Shown here: piece after piece, positions 54,851-64,000 of the stretch
Position numbering within the stretch: the stretch's first letter is position 1
Layout: every line of letters begins with the position of its first letter
From: Pedobacter cryophilus
Lineage (GTDB): Bacteria; Bacteroidota; Bacteroidia; Sphingobacteriales; Sphingobacteriaceae
Direction: 5' to 3'
Assembly (NCBI RefSeq): GCF_005116455.1
Contig: NZ_SWBP01000002.1
Span: 620,001 to 684,000 of the forward strand
DNA: 64,000 nucleotides
The notes under the pieces: generated by a model
The model's database searches: none
What the model was told of the DNA's origin: nothing
The model's input: only the letters and a program-made list of their open reading frames with translations
Position numbers and translations under genes: made by a program

Positions 54851-55080
54851 AATAACGATTGATAAACAGTTATAAAATAATTTAATACTTAGGTTTTGGT
54901 TTTTTAGGTTGAGCAGTTCTCACCTAATTATCATCTCAAAAGTAGATACTTGGATGATAAGTAATGGGTATGTATGTTTCAAAAGGCTGGCTCAAACAAG
55001 TCAATAATGGGTATTTGGGTTGTTTGGTGTTGTTGATGAAGTAATAAGGAAGTTTGAAGAGGTTAATTATTCCATGCTAT
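54851..55080. other. Upstream region of the minus-strand sulfatase cluster
   Basis: This 230-base stretch lies between the sulfatase start codon and the repeat array and should hold the promoter of the minus-strand cluster. I see no clear TTTG/TAnnTTTG box or coding sequence. Confidence 0.45.
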
Positions 55081-56146
55081 GAGTAGAATAAATATATGCT
55101 TCCAGTTCTCTGTGACCTCTGTGTGCTTTGTGGTTAAAAATTTCACGCAAAGGTCGCAAAGAGTAAAATAGAATTAATATATGCTTCCTGTTCTCTGAAA
55201 CCTCTGTGTGCTTTGTGGTTAAAAATTTCACGCAAAGGTCGCAAAGTTTAAACGCAAAGGTCGCAAAGAGTAAATATGTGCATCTAGTTCTCTGAGATCT
55301 CTGTGTGCTTTGTGGTAAAAAAAAATTCACGCAAAGGCAGCAAAGAGAAAAATAGAATAGGTGTCTGCTTCCAGTTCTCTGAGACCTCTGTGTGCTTTGT
55401 GGTTAAAAATTTCACGCAAAGGTCGCAAAGAGAAAAATAGAATAGGTGTATACTTCCAGTTCTCTGAGACCTCTGTGTGCTTTGTGGTTAAAAATTTCAC
55501 GCAAAGGTCGCAAAGTTTTCACGCAAAGGTCCCAAAGAGAAAAATAGAATAGGTGTCTGCTTCCGGTTCTCTGTGAACTTCTGTGTGTTTTGTGGTTAAA
55601 AATTTCACGCAAAGGTCGCAAAGTTTAATCGCAAAGGCCGCAAAGAGAAAAATAGAATAGGTGTCTGCTTCCAGTTCTCTGAGACCTCTGTGTGCTTTGT
55701 GGTAAAAAAAATTTCACGCAAAGGTCGCAAAGTTTAAACGCAAAGGTCGCAAAGAGAAAAATAGAATAGGTGTCTGCTTCCGGTTCTCTGTGAACTTCTG
55801 TGTGTTTTGTGGTTAAAAATTTCACGCAAAGGTCGCAAAGTTTTCACGCAAAGGTCGCAAAGAGAAAAATAGAATAGGTGTCTGCTTCCAGTTCTCTGAG
55901 ACCTCTGTGTGCTTTGTGGTTAAAAATTCACGCAAAGGTCGCAAAGTTTTCACGCAAAGGTCGCAAAGAGAAAAATAGATTAGGTGTATGCTTCTAGTTC
56001 TCTGAGACCTATGTGTGCTTTATGGTTAAAAATTTCACGCAAAGGTTGCAAAGTTTTCACGCAAAGGCCGCAAAGAGAAAAATAGAATAGGTGTCTGCTT
56101 CCAGTTCTCTGAGATCTCTGTGTGCTTTGTGGTTAAAAATTTCACG
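55081..56146. repeat. Array of 11 repeats with two unit lengths
   Basis: Eleven copies of a core TTCTCTG(T/A)GA-CCTCTGTGTGCTTTG start at 55106, 55191, 55288, 55375, 55460, 55567, 55675, 55784, 55892, 55998 and 56105. Each is followed by GGTTAAAAATTTCACGCAAAGGTCGCAAAG-type sequence. The spacing is 85-87 bases in three cases, 97 once and 106-109 in six; the longer unit contains a second ACGCAAAGGTCGCAAAG block of about 21 bases. CTTTGTG and CACGCAAAG around the AT-rich centre can pair imperfectly. It lies between two divergent PUL operons. Confidence 0.92.
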
Positions 56147-56299
56147 TAATAGATTTTGTCTTTTGAACCAATTATCCCCTCACATTGAATCAGAAACTGA
56201 TGAGCAATTAATTCATTTGATTTACTTTTGAAGGTAAGCTAGTCAACCACAAATTGATTTTTAGTAGCACAAACCAATTATACTTTATAGAATAATTAC

Positions 56300-57934
56300 A
56301 TGAGAAAATTATTGATTGTATTGGCATTAATTTGCTGTTCTGTTTCTTTTGCAGAGGCGAAAAACTATTATTTTAATGCTAAAGACGGAAGTGATAGTAA
56401 TAATGGCTCTGTAGCTTCAAGCCCTTTTAAAAGCTTTAAAAAGTTAAGTGAATTAAGTTTGAAAGCAGGAGATTCTGTTTTATTAGCTGGTGGTGTAACG
56501 TTTAATGAGTCGTTAATTTTAAAAGGTCTTAAGGGAACTTTACAAAATTCTATCGTAATTACCTCTTATTCAATGGGTAAAAACAATGAGCAAGCAAAAA
56601 TAGATGCTAAGGGATTTGCAAATGGTGTTTTGATACAAAATTGCAGTTTTGTAGAGGTTAAAAATTTATCTATTACAGCAAATGGTGGTAAAACCGAACC
56701 TGTAAACGGTAAATTACCTGATATGAGATGCGGTGTTTTAGTAACGGCAAATTATGCTGGCAAATTCACAGATATTAACCTTATTAATTTAAAAATAAAA
56801 GATATTTATTATGAGGAAGTCGGTTTTATTAGAGGAAAAGATGAAGTTAAAACCGCAAACGGAACTCAAAAATATGGTTGGGGAATTCGTTTTATAAATG
56901 ATACTGAAAACGCATTATTTGAAAACATTAAGGTTGAAGGGTGTGAAATTTCTAACGTAAGCCATACCGGTTTAAAACTGACCGGAAGAAAAGAAAGCAT
57001 TCAAAATATTAAGCTTTTAAATAACAAAGTTATTGAAGTTGGGGGGCCGGGTATTCAAATGTCGGGTGTAAAAACCGGATTGGTGAGTGGAAACTACGTT
57101 AATGGCTCGGGCAATAAAAACGACAGTAGAAAATGGGGTAGGGGAAGCGGTTTATGGACTTGGGGCACTTCTGATGTTGTGATAGAAAAAAACTCGTTCC
57201 TGAATGCTAACGGACCTGGAGATTCTGCAGGTTGCCATATAGATTACAATTGTAATAACGTGATTATACAATATAATTTAAGTGCTAATAATGCGGGCGG
57301 CTTCTGCGAAATTTTAGGAAACAATTACAATTGCGCTTACAGATACAACATTAGCGTAAATGATGGCTACCGAGTTAAAGGAAAAAATGGCGCTTTCCAA
57401 GAAGGTAAAATATTTTGGTTAAGCGGATATGTTGGCGATAAGGTAAAACCTAAAGGACCTTTTAACAGCTACATTTATAACAACACCATTTACACTAAAA
57501 GTGAGATGACTGCTCAGGTAGCCGTAGCCACAAGTGCTGCTGGGGTTTTAGTGGCAAACAATATTTTTCATATAGAAGGCGACAGTAAATTTGTTGCCGG
57601 CGACCAGCTAAAAGCAGAAAGCCTTAACCAAGTAGAAATAGAAAATTGCTTTTTTGAAAACAATCTTTTCCTTAAAAAGTCGAGCTGGCCTAAAGATGTA
57701 ATTATACAAGATGATAAACCTATTTATGGCGATGCTAAGTTTACAAACAAAGGTGGCTTTAAATTAGAAGATTACATTCCTACCAACACATCCTTAATAA
57801 AAGATAAAGGCATAACAATTAATAAAATCAATAATGATAATATAGGTTTGGTGATAGGCTTGAAAGTAGAATATGACATTTTAGGAAATAAAATTAAAGG
57901 CAAACCAGATATGGGTGCCATAGAAATTAAGTAA
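56300..57934 (+). CDS. Secreted right-handed parallel beta-helix protein
   Basis: A 544-residue protein with signal peptide (SFAEAK). The N-terminal region has the YYFNAKDGSDSNNGS opening frequent in beta-helix polysaccharide-active proteins. Residues about 80-480 show repeating ~20-25-residue beta-strand patterns (VKNLSITANGG, ISNVSHTGLKLTG, VIEVGGPGIQM, CNNVIIQYNLSANNAGG) that make a right-handed helix, as in polysaccharide lyases and several GH families. No catalytic residues can be assigned. A -7-like TACTTTTG is at 56223-56230. The sulfatase follows after 14 bases, so they form an operon. Confidence 0.78.
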   Translation: MRKLLIVLALICCSVSFAEAKNYYFNAKDGSDSNNGSVASSPFKSFKKLSELSLKAGDSVLLAGGVTFNESLILKGLKGTLQNSIVITSYSMGKNNEQAKIDAKGFANGVLIQNCSFVEVKNLSITANGGKTEPVNGKLPDMRCGVLVTANYAGKFTDINLINLKIKDIYYEEVGFIRGKDEVKTANGTQKYGWGIRFINDTENALFENIKVEGCEISNVSHTGLKLTGRKESIQNIKLLNNKVIEVGGPGIQMSGVKTGLVSGNYVNGSGNKNDSRKWGRGSGLWTWGTSDVVIEKNSFLNANGPGDSAGCHIDYNCNNVIIQYNLSANNAGGFCEILGNNYNCAYRYNISVNDGYRVKGKNGAFQEGKIFWLSGYVGDKVKPKGPFNSYIYNNTIYTKSEMTAQVAVATSAAGVLVANNIFHIEGDSKFVAGDQLKAESLNQVEIENCFFENNLFLKKSSWPKDVIIQDDKPIYGDAKFTNKGGFKLEDYIPTNTSLIKDKGITINKINNDNIGLVIGLKVEYDILGNKIKGKPDMGAIEIK

Positions 57935-57948
57935 ATAATACAATAAAT

Positions 57949-59358
57949 ATGATAAAATCAATTTACATCCTGCTATTTGTTGCAGCAGCAAGCGTAGGAT
58001 GTCTTCAAGCACAATCAAAAGGAAATCAACCTAATGTGGTGGTTATTTTAGCTGATGATTTAGGCTATGCAGATGTAGGCTTTAATGGATCTAAGGATAT
58101 TCCTACTCCTAATATTGATAAAATTGCTAAAAACGGAGTGATTTTTAAAAATGGCTATGTGAGTTTTGCCGTTTGCGGACCAAGTAGAGCAGGGTTAATT
58201 ACTGGTAGATACCAAGATAGATTTGGCTTTTCAAGAAATCCATTATATGCGCCACAAGATGCTAGCATGGGTTTGCCTTTAACAGAAGAAACCATGGCCG
58301 ATATCCTAAAACGAAATGGATATTATAGTATCGCAATTGGTAAATGGCATTTAGGTGCTCATCCCGATTTGCACCCTCAAAAAAGAGGATTTAATGAGTT
58401 TTTCGGCTTTTTAGAAGGTGGACATCATTATATGCCAGAAATGTGGACTTTACAAGACGACACCAAAGCTAAGTCACAAAACGATGGCTATAAAACTAAA
58501 ATATTGAGAAACACCACCCCTATTGATGAGCAGGAATACCTTACTGATGCTTTATCAAGAGAGGCGGTTAGCTTTATAGATAAAAATGCTCAAAAACCAT
58601 TTTTCATTTATTTGGCATATAACGCTCCACATACGCCTTTACAAGCTACTAGTAAGTATTTAGACCGTTTTAACAATATTCAAGACCCAAAGCGTAAAAC
58701 CTATGCAGCTATGGTAAGCGCAATGGATGATGGCATTGGTACTGTTTTACAAAAACTAAAAGAAAAAGGGTTAGAAGAAAATACTATGGTTGTTTTCTTA
58801 TCTGATAATGGCGGCCCTACAAATGACAATGGGTCTAACAATAGGCCTTTACGTGGCCAGAAATCAAATTTTTGGGATGGAGGCATTAAAGTTCCTTTCG
58901 CTATACAATGGCCTGCAAAAATTAAGTCTGGAAGCGTTTACGAAAAACCTATTATTTCTTTTGATATTTTAGCCACTGTAGTCGGAGAAATTAATGCACC
59001 AATTAACCCTAAAAAACCTTTAGACGGTGTTAATCTGATTCCTTTCTTATCAGGCAAAAACAACAAGGCTCCTCATGATTATTTATTTTGGAGAGGTTTT
59101 GATAGAAATATTATGGCCGTAAGAACAGAGTCTGACAAAATAGTGGTGATTCCGGATGCAAGCCAAGAGTTATTTAAAAGCATGAAAGATGTTTCTGAAA
59201 AGAATAACTTAATTGAGCAAGACAGAAAAACTTTTGATTTACTAATGGAAAGATGGAAAATTTGGAACAAAGAATTAATTGACCCTATATTTTTAGGTCT
59301 TTCACATGATAAAAAATACAATGAGTTAAACCCTAAACGCTTTGTGTTTGAGAAATAA
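57949..59358 (+). CDS. S1-family sulfatase
   Basis: A 469-residue sulfatase with signal peptide. C76 in AVCGPSRAG is the formylglycine precursor; ILADDLGYADVG and FLSDNGGPTNDNG supply metal-binding residues, and GKWHLGAHPDLHP is the substrate-side loop. TGRYQDRFGFSRNP after the motif resembles the S1_19-type, a tentative subfamily call. It follows the beta-helix gene by 14 bases. It is the third sulfatase of the locus and may attack a different sulfate position from the other two. Confidence 0.92.
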   Translation: MIKSIYILLFVAAASVGCLQAQSKGNQPNVVVILADDLGYADVGFNGSKDIPTPNIDKIAKNGVIFKNGYVSFAVCGPSRAGLITGRYQDRFGFSRNPLYAPQDASMGLPLTEETMADILKRNGYYSIAIGKWHLGAHPDLHPQKRGFNEFFGFLEGGHHYMPEMWTLQDDTKAKSQNDGYKTKILRNTTPIDEQEYLTDALSREAVSFIDKNAQKPFFIYLAYNAPHTPLQATSKYLDRFNNIQDPKRKTYAAMVSAMDDGIGTVLQKLKEKGLEENTMVVFLSDNGGPTNDNGSNNRPLRGQKSNFWDGGIKVPFAIQWPAKIKSGSVYEKPIISFDILATVVGEINAPINPKKPLDGVNLIPFLSGKNNKAPHDYLFWRGFDRNIMAVRTESDKIVVIPDASQELFKSMKDVSEKNNLIEQDRKTFDLLMERWKIWNKELIDPIFLGLSHDKKYNELNPKRFVFEK

Positions 59359-59369
59359 ATAAAGCTTCA

Positions 59370-59408
59370 AAAAAATAGGGATGTTTCTAAAAAGCATCCC
59401 TATTTTTT
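59370..59408 (+). terminator. Terminator of the beta-helix-sulfatase operon
   Basis: Fourteen-base arms AAAAAATAGGGATG (59370-59383) and CATCCCTATTTTTT (59395-59408) with an 11-base loop are followed by a T-run. Being symmetric in A/T runs, it may also serve the convergent regulator gene. Confidence 0.88.
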
Positions 59409-59490
59409 TTACTCATATTAAGGCTGGGTATCTCTCCAAAATATATTAAAAACCTGAGTTTGGCTTTATTAATACCTATTAAAGAAAATT

Positions 59491-62400
59491 TTAACTGTCA
59501 GCCAATTGCTTATCTTTTTCTATTTTTAAATACTCTGAAGGGGTCATGTTAAATTGTTTTGAGAAACATTTTCTAAAATGCTTGGCATCATTAAATCCCA
59601 CTTCATAAGCTATTTGCTTAATGGTAAATTCTCCTGATTGAATCAGTTGTGCACTTCGTTCTATACGTATAAATCTTATAAATTCAGAGCCAGACATATC
59701 TGTAATAGCTTTCAATTTTCTATAAAATGTAGAACGACTCATATTCAATTCATCTGCCAAATCATCGGTTTGAAATTCGGAATTGGTAAGGTTTTCTTCT
59801 ATTTTGGTGATAATCTTTTTAATAAACTCTCCTTCAAAAGGCGTAATTTGAATTGCACTCGGACCCAAATTTACCTTTTGCGTAAATAACTCTTTTAATT
59901 TTTTTCTTGATTCTAGTATGTTTTTAATGTGAGATTGAAGAACTTGAGGGTTAAATGGTTTTGATAAATACACATCGGCACCTTCATTAATACCTTTTAT
60001 TTGTGCAGACGAATCAGATTGTGCAGTTAATAAAATTACAGGAATATGCGATGTTCTTTGGTCTGCCTTTAATTTATGGCAAAATTCATAGCCATCCATT
60101 TTCGGCATCATCACATCACTAATCACAATATCAGGGATGGTTTCAAAAGCTTTTACAAGGCCTTCATCACCATTAAAGGCACATATAGTTTGATAATTGG
60201 GTTTTAATATAGAAACTAAATAATCATTCACTTCCAAATTATCTTCTACTACCAGTACAATCAGTTTTTCGGTATCAGATAAATCGCTGTTTTCTATAGC
60301 TAATTCTTCTTCTGGCTCAATAAAAAGTTCGTCGGGTTTGGTAATGGCTTCAGTTGCGTTATTTATAATATAATTTGATTTTAGCGGTAACAGAATACAA
60401 AATTGGCTTCCTTTATTTTGTTCGCTTTCTACGGTGATGGTCCCTTTATGTAGTAAAACTAAATCTTTTGTAAAAGCAAGACCAATACCTGTACCAGCAA
60501 ATTTACCAGCCTCGGCTTTAGCAACTTGATAATATCTGTCAAAAATTTTATCCATTTCGCTTTCGCTGATGCCTTTTCCAGTATCACTTACAATAAGCTT
60601 ACAATAAGGTAATTCTTGATGTAAAACTGTTTCTACATTTAATTTAACAGTGCCACCTTTTGGTGAAAATTTAAAAGCGTTAGAAAGCAAATTATACAAA
60701 ACAATAGTCATCTTTTCTTCATCAAAATCAATAGTAATTTGTTTGTCGGATGCACTAAAATGAAATTTGATATCTCTTCTTTTGGCTTCATTACTAAATG
60801 ATGAAAAAATCTCTCTGCTAAAAGAAACAATGTTAGATTTAGTTTCATTTAGCGTTAATTGATCAGATTCTGCTTTTTGGAAATCAAGCAGTTGCGTCAC
60901 TAAATTCAGCAATCGCTTTGCTTGGTCTTGTACATTTGTTACTGTTTTTTTTACGCCATTATTCAACTCCTGATTTCTGGATAAATCATCAAGAGGGCCA
61001 ATCATAAGCGTTAATGGAGTACGAAATTCGTGAGAAATATTTGTAAACAGTTTAGATTTAATGTCTGTAATTTCTCTTTCTCGCTTTAGGCTGATATTAG
61101 CCATTTCTAACTTGTTTTTTAGCATTACCCTGCCTAAACCAATAGATCTGGATAGCCATAAAAGAAATAAGAAAATAGAAATGTAAATTAAATAGGCCCA
61201 CCATGTTTTCCAAGGTGGTGGCAAAACTGTAATCTCTAATTGTGCCCCTTTACTGTTCCAAATATTATCACTGTTAGAAGCTTTTACTTCTAAAGTGTAA
61301 TCTCCAGGAGGCAAATTGGTATAAGTTACACTTCTTCGGCGACCGGCATTTACCCAGTTATCTTCAAAGCCCTTTAAGCGGTAAGAATATTGATTTTTAT
61401 CTGATGCATGATAATCAAGAGCCGCAAATGCAAGCGAAAGAAAATCTTGTTTATAATTAAGCGTAATATTTTTAGTGGCAAATAAGGCTTGAGTTAAAGG
61501 TGCGCTTCCTTTTACTTCTTCTCCCACACTTACTGAGTTGTTGTTGATGAGTATATTGGTGAAATAAACAGGTGGTAAAACCTTATTTATTTTAATACTA
61601 TCAGGGTGGAAATAGGTAATTCCTTTAATCCCTCCAAAATAAAGCACACCTGATGGATCTGCGTAAGCTGCGTTTTCTGCAAAAGCATTAGACAATAAGC
61701 CGTCTCTTATATCATAATTCTTAAATTCTTCATTAATTGTATTAAGACAGGTAATTCCTTTATTAGTACTGATCCAAATTCTAGATTTTTTATCTGGTAA
61801 AATGGCATGTATATAATCGTTTGGAAAATTATCATTAGCAAAATAATTCTTAAAGGTGATTTTGCCGCTTTTTTCTATTATTTTATTTAAACCATTTGGT
61901 GTGCCTACCCAAATATCTCCTTTTTGATCTTGAGCAATACTAATCACTATACTATTACTAATAGATAAGGAATCGTTAATTTGATGTTTAAAACTAATAA
62001 AGCTGTCGTTTTTTCTATTGTAGAGGTGTAGGCCGTTAAAGGTTCCTATCCATAATTTTCCGCTTTTATCGTTAAAAATGGAGGTAATGCGTTCGCTTTG
62101 TAATTTTCCAGGTAAGGAAGAAAGAGGGTAACGTTTAAAAAGTGGATCTCCGTTTTCTTTATATCCTATCACTCTGTTTAAGCCGTTTTCTTGAGTTCCT
62201 AACCAAATTACCCCGTTTTTATCTTTAATAATACTGGTGATTTTATTCCCACTTAAGCTGGTTTCATTGTTAGTTGAAACAAAATGATTGGCTTTATCGG
62301 TTGGTTTTAAGCCATCAATAATAAATAGCCCGTTAACAGAACCAATCCATAATTTATTCTGATTTTGATAAACGGTATTGACTCTAAAAATATCATTACT

Positions 62401-63573
62401 AACAGAAGGCAGGTTTACTTTTTCAAAACTTTTTCCATCAGCAGAATACTCTAAACCACCATCTTTTGTGCCCACCCATAAAGCTTTGTTGCTGTCTTTT
62501 AAAATAGAAACAATGTGGGTATTAATTAAGCTTTTAGGGTTGTTATTTTGATTAGTAATGTTGTTAAATTTTTTCTTTTGAGGATTTATTCTGTAAATAC
62601 CTCCTTCTGTACCAAACCAAATTACTCCCGAACGATCTTCTTCGATACTTAAAATAATTTTGTTAATATAATTCAGGTTATCTGCTGATGAAAATGAATA
62701 GCGTGTGAATTTTTGGGTAATAGGATTAAATTTATTTAAGCCACCACCCCAAGTACCTACCCATAAATTACCAGATTTATCAAATAAAACCCTGTAGGTG
62801 TTATTGATACTTAGGCTATTGTTGTTTTTTGAATCGTAAACAAAACGTTTAAAAGATTTATCAGCGTAATTAAATGCTATTAATCCTTTACCCCAAGTAC
62901 CAACATATAAGGTGTTTTTTAATTTATCAATACTTAATGAGGTAAGCGTAACGACTTTAAAATCAAATTTTGTTTCAAAAATGAGCTTATTTAGAGAATT
63001 ATAATGCCTTAAACCATCGGTGGTAGCAGTCCATATTCCACCTAAATCATCAGCAGCAATATCATTTACAATACTTTTATCTATTTGCTTAAATCCCTTA
63101 TTTTTGTGATTTAAATAATAAAATCCTTTAGAAGTGCCTATATATACATCGCCATTAAAAGTTTCATAAAGTGAAAATACGTCTAACACCCCAACTACAT
63201 TGGGTATAACATAACTGGTAATACTATCTTTAAGAAAATTATATTTATTTAAACCACCAGTTTTGGTTCCTATCCAAAGGCATTCTTTACCGGCAAACAT
63301 GGCCTCTACTGCTTGGCTAGATAGGTTATTGGTAGAACTTGGCTTATTTCTTAACAGCTTTAAATTGTAGCCATCATATTTATTAAGTCCGCCTCTGGTT
63401 CCAAACCATAAAAAGCCATATTTATCTTGTTTAATTGTAGTTATTTCATTGTTTACTAGTCCATTATCTATAGATAAATAAGAATTAATATTTTCTTGCG
63501 CCCAAACTTTAGGAGCAAAAAATAACATGAATAAGTGTAAATAAAAGTAATAATGTATGTGTTTTAACATCAT
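59491..63573 (-). CDS. Hybrid two-component system (HTCS) regulator
   Basis: A 1360-residue single-protein signalling system of the PUL-regulating type. After a signal peptide (WAQEN), residues about 30-690 are beta-propeller repeats (GLWFGTRGGLNKYDG, GDIWVGTPNGLNKI), 700-785 a Y_Y_Y domain, and about 790-810 the membrane helix. The histidine kinase has the phosphoacceptor His near residue 848 in SHEFRTPLT and the ATPase elements NLLSNAFKF, DTGKGIS and GTGIGLAF. The receiver has its Asp near 1152 in ISDVMMPKMDG. The C-terminal AraC helix-turn-helix (about 1270-1345) binds DNA. Periplasmic glycan sensed by the propeller should induce the locus. Convergent with the last sulfatase. Confidence 0.95.
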   Translation of the reverse strand: MMLKHIHYYFYLHLFMLFFAPKVWAQENINSYLSIDNGLVNNEITTIKQDKYGFLWFGTRGGLNKYDGYNLKLLRNKPSSTNNLSSQAVEAMFAGKECLWIGTKTGGLNKYNFLKDSITSYVIPNVVGVLDVFSLYETFNGDVYIGTSKGFYYLNHKNKGFKQIDKSIVNDIAADDLGGIWTATTDGLRHYNSLNKLIFETKFDFKVVTLTSLSIDKLKNTLYVGTWGKGLIAFNYADKSFKRFVYDSKNNNSLSINNTYRVLFDKSGNLWVGTWGGGLNKFNPITQKFTRYSFSSADNLNYINKIILSIEEDRSGVIWFGTEGGIYRINPQKKKFNNITNQNNNPKSLINTHIVSILKDSNKALWVGTKDGGLEYSADGKSFEKVNLPSVSNDIFRVNTVYQNQNKLWIGSVNGLFIIDGLKPTDKANHFVSTNNETSLSGNKITSIIKDKNGVIWLGTQENGLNRVIGYKENGDPLFKRYPLSSLPGKLQSERITSIFNDKSGKLWIGTFNGLHLYNRKNDSFISFKHQINDSLSISNSIVISIAQDQKGDIWVGTPNGLNKIIEKSGKITFKNYFANDNFPNDYIHAILPDKKSRIWISTNKGITCLNTINEEFKNYDIRDGLLSNAFAENAAYADPSGVLYFGGIKGITYFHPDSIKINKVLPPVYFTNILINNNSVSVGEEVKGSAPLTQALFATKNITLNYKQDFLSLAFAALDYHASDKNQYSYRLKGFEDNWVNAGRRRSVTYTNLPPGDYTLEVKASNSDNIWNSKGAQLEITVLPPPWKTWWAYLIYISIFLFLLWLSRSIGLGRVMLKNKLEMANISLKREREITDIKSKLFTNISHEFRTPLTLMIGPLDDLSRNQELNNGVKKTVTNVQDQAKRLLNLVTQLLDFQKAESDQLTLNETKSNIVSFSREIFSSFSNEAKRRDIKFHFSASDKQITIDFDEEKMTIVLYNLLSNAFKFSPKGGTVKLNVETVLHQELPYCKLIVSDTGKGISESEMDKIFDRYYQVAKAEAGKFAGTGIGLAFTKDLVLLHKGTITVESEQNKGSQFCILLPLKSNYIINNATEAITKPDELFIEPEEELAIENSDLSDTEKLIVLVVEDNLEVNDYLVSILKPNYQTICAFNGDEGLVKAFETIPDIVISDVMMPKMDGYEFCHKLKADQRTSHIPVILLTAQSDSSAQIKGINEGADVYLSKPFNPQVLQSHIKNILESRKKLKELFTQKVNLGPSAIQITPFEGEFIKKIITKIEENLTNSEFQTDDLADELNMSRSTFYRKLKAITDMSGSEFIRFIRIERSAQLIQSGEFTIKQIAYEVGFNDAKHFRKCFSKQFNMTPSEYLKIEKDKQLADS

Positions 63574-64000
63574 CTTTTAGATGGGTAATTTCTATTTAAT
63601 TATTAAGGACTATAAAGAGTTACAAGGCGTAACCTCAGTTTGGTTTATTATTGGTTTATTTTAAAATAAATATAGTTAGAAATTTAGCTAGCTAAAATAT
63701 TTATTTGCACTTTTTTATATCATAATTAAGAAAAGGAATATCGCTATTAATGCAATATAGATAGCGTACTCATATCGGTTTAGTTTCATTGTTTTTGCTT
63801 GTATTTTTTATAATCAATATTCTAAAAATCAAAATGATTAATTAGGATTCTAAAAATTTATTTCTTCAAATTTAGCGATATACTCAACATACTTTTCCTC
63901 ACAATAAATGTATCAATAACTTATTAGTTGAATATGTAAAGCTAGTTCAAAATGGGGGGACAAATCATTCATAATAATGCTCATTTAGTTAATATTGGTT
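63574..64000. other. Region upstream of the HTCS gene
   Basis: This 427-base stretch at the window's end contains a possible 24-codon ORF (63715-63789, minus) and otherwise AT-rich sequence without a recognisable gene. It should contain the HTCS promoter. No confident CAAAnnTA box (minus-strand -7) was found close to 63573. Confidence 0.6.
63715..63789 (-). CDS. Candidate 24-residue single-membrane-helix peptide
   Basis: A complete short ORF with ATG at 63789, preceded by an A-rich AAAAACA. It encodes MKLNRYEYAIYIALIAIFLF followed by four more hydrophobic residues: a positively charged head and one clean membrane helix. It lies 141 bases upstream of the HTCS start on the same strand. Small size and AT-rich surroundings mean chance cannot be excluded. 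Confidence 0.3.
   Translation of the reverse strand: MKLNRYEYAIYIALIAIFLFLIMI

Noticed and set aside
55067-55825. Several 60-90-codon ORFs on both strands within the repeat array
   Set aside because: They translate the repeat itself (recurring KAHRG- and LRPLREI-like words), have no start context and occur because the repeat is open in several frames.
55081-56146. CRISPR array
   Set aside because: Units are near-identical along their whole length with no unique spacers, spacing is irregular and no cas gene is in the window.
59491-63573. Frameshifted or split regulator
   Set aside because: All domains from propeller to AraC helix-turn-helix are in one uninterrupted frame with catalytic residues intact, normal for an HTCS.

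Overview
The window reads as a chromosomal segment of a low-GC Bacteroidetes bacterium, most likely a Sphingobacteriaceae (Pedobacter-like) member. The basis is the gene families: SusC/SusD pair, hybrid two-component regulator, type IX (T9SS) style C-terminal domains, type B L31, POT peptide transporter and a PgpH-like HD protein. Several upstream regions also carry the Bacteroidetes promoter form TTTG-N18/19-TAnnTTTG. The species assignment is inference. I see no insertion sequence, phage block or CRISPR array.

Region 1 (1-12.5 kb) is housekeeping: a YceH-like protein, an MFS exporter, a long-chain acyl-CoA ligase, the iscS-iscU-iscA iron-sulfur operon on the minus strand, methylmalonyl-CoA epimerase, a GAF protein, L31, a GlmU-like protein, tpiA, prmA, mpl and a small XRE regulator. 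Region 2 (12.5-33.4 kb) holds a two-gene surface unit (YadA-head/S74 autoprocessing protein plus a T9SS-type protein), an Nfu-type iron-sulfur protein, purB, a TetR-controlled TolC/adaptor/RND efflux operon with a clear operator-promoter, a cysteine-less thioredoxin-fold protein, a polyprenol-phosphate mannosyltransferase-like enzyme, a peptide transporter, a thiolase, an SPFH protein, a PgpH-like HD phosphodiesterase and tRNA-Ser(GCT).

Region 3 (33.5-63.6 kb) is a large polysaccharide utilization locus (PUL). Immediately after the tRNA comes an unusual predicted transmembrane regulator (N-terminal DNA-binding-like region, one membrane helix, PKD-like and jelly-roll sensor domains). It is followed by a GH2 beta-galactosidase-like enzyme, SusC/SusD, a GH29 fucosidase, three S1 sulfatases, a GH16 enzyme with a laminarinase-type active site, two GH128-like enzymes carrying N-terminal beta-gamma-crystallin-like modules, a free-standing carbohydrate-binding protein, a secreted protein of unknown function, a parallel beta-helix protein, and a 1360-residue hybrid two-component system at the far end. 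A 1.07-kb array of 11 repeats sits in the divergent gap between two of its operons.

Together the PUL looks built for a sulfated, fucose- and galactose-containing polymer with a beta-1,3-linked backbone. Extracellular GH16/GH128-like enzymes would cut it, SusCD would import fragments, and sulfatases plus GH29/GH2 would trim them. The exact substrate cannot be fixed from sequence alone. The combination of beta-gamma-crystallin-GH128 paralogs, the orphan secreted protein and the second, one-component-like membrane regulator is the most novel-looking part of the window.
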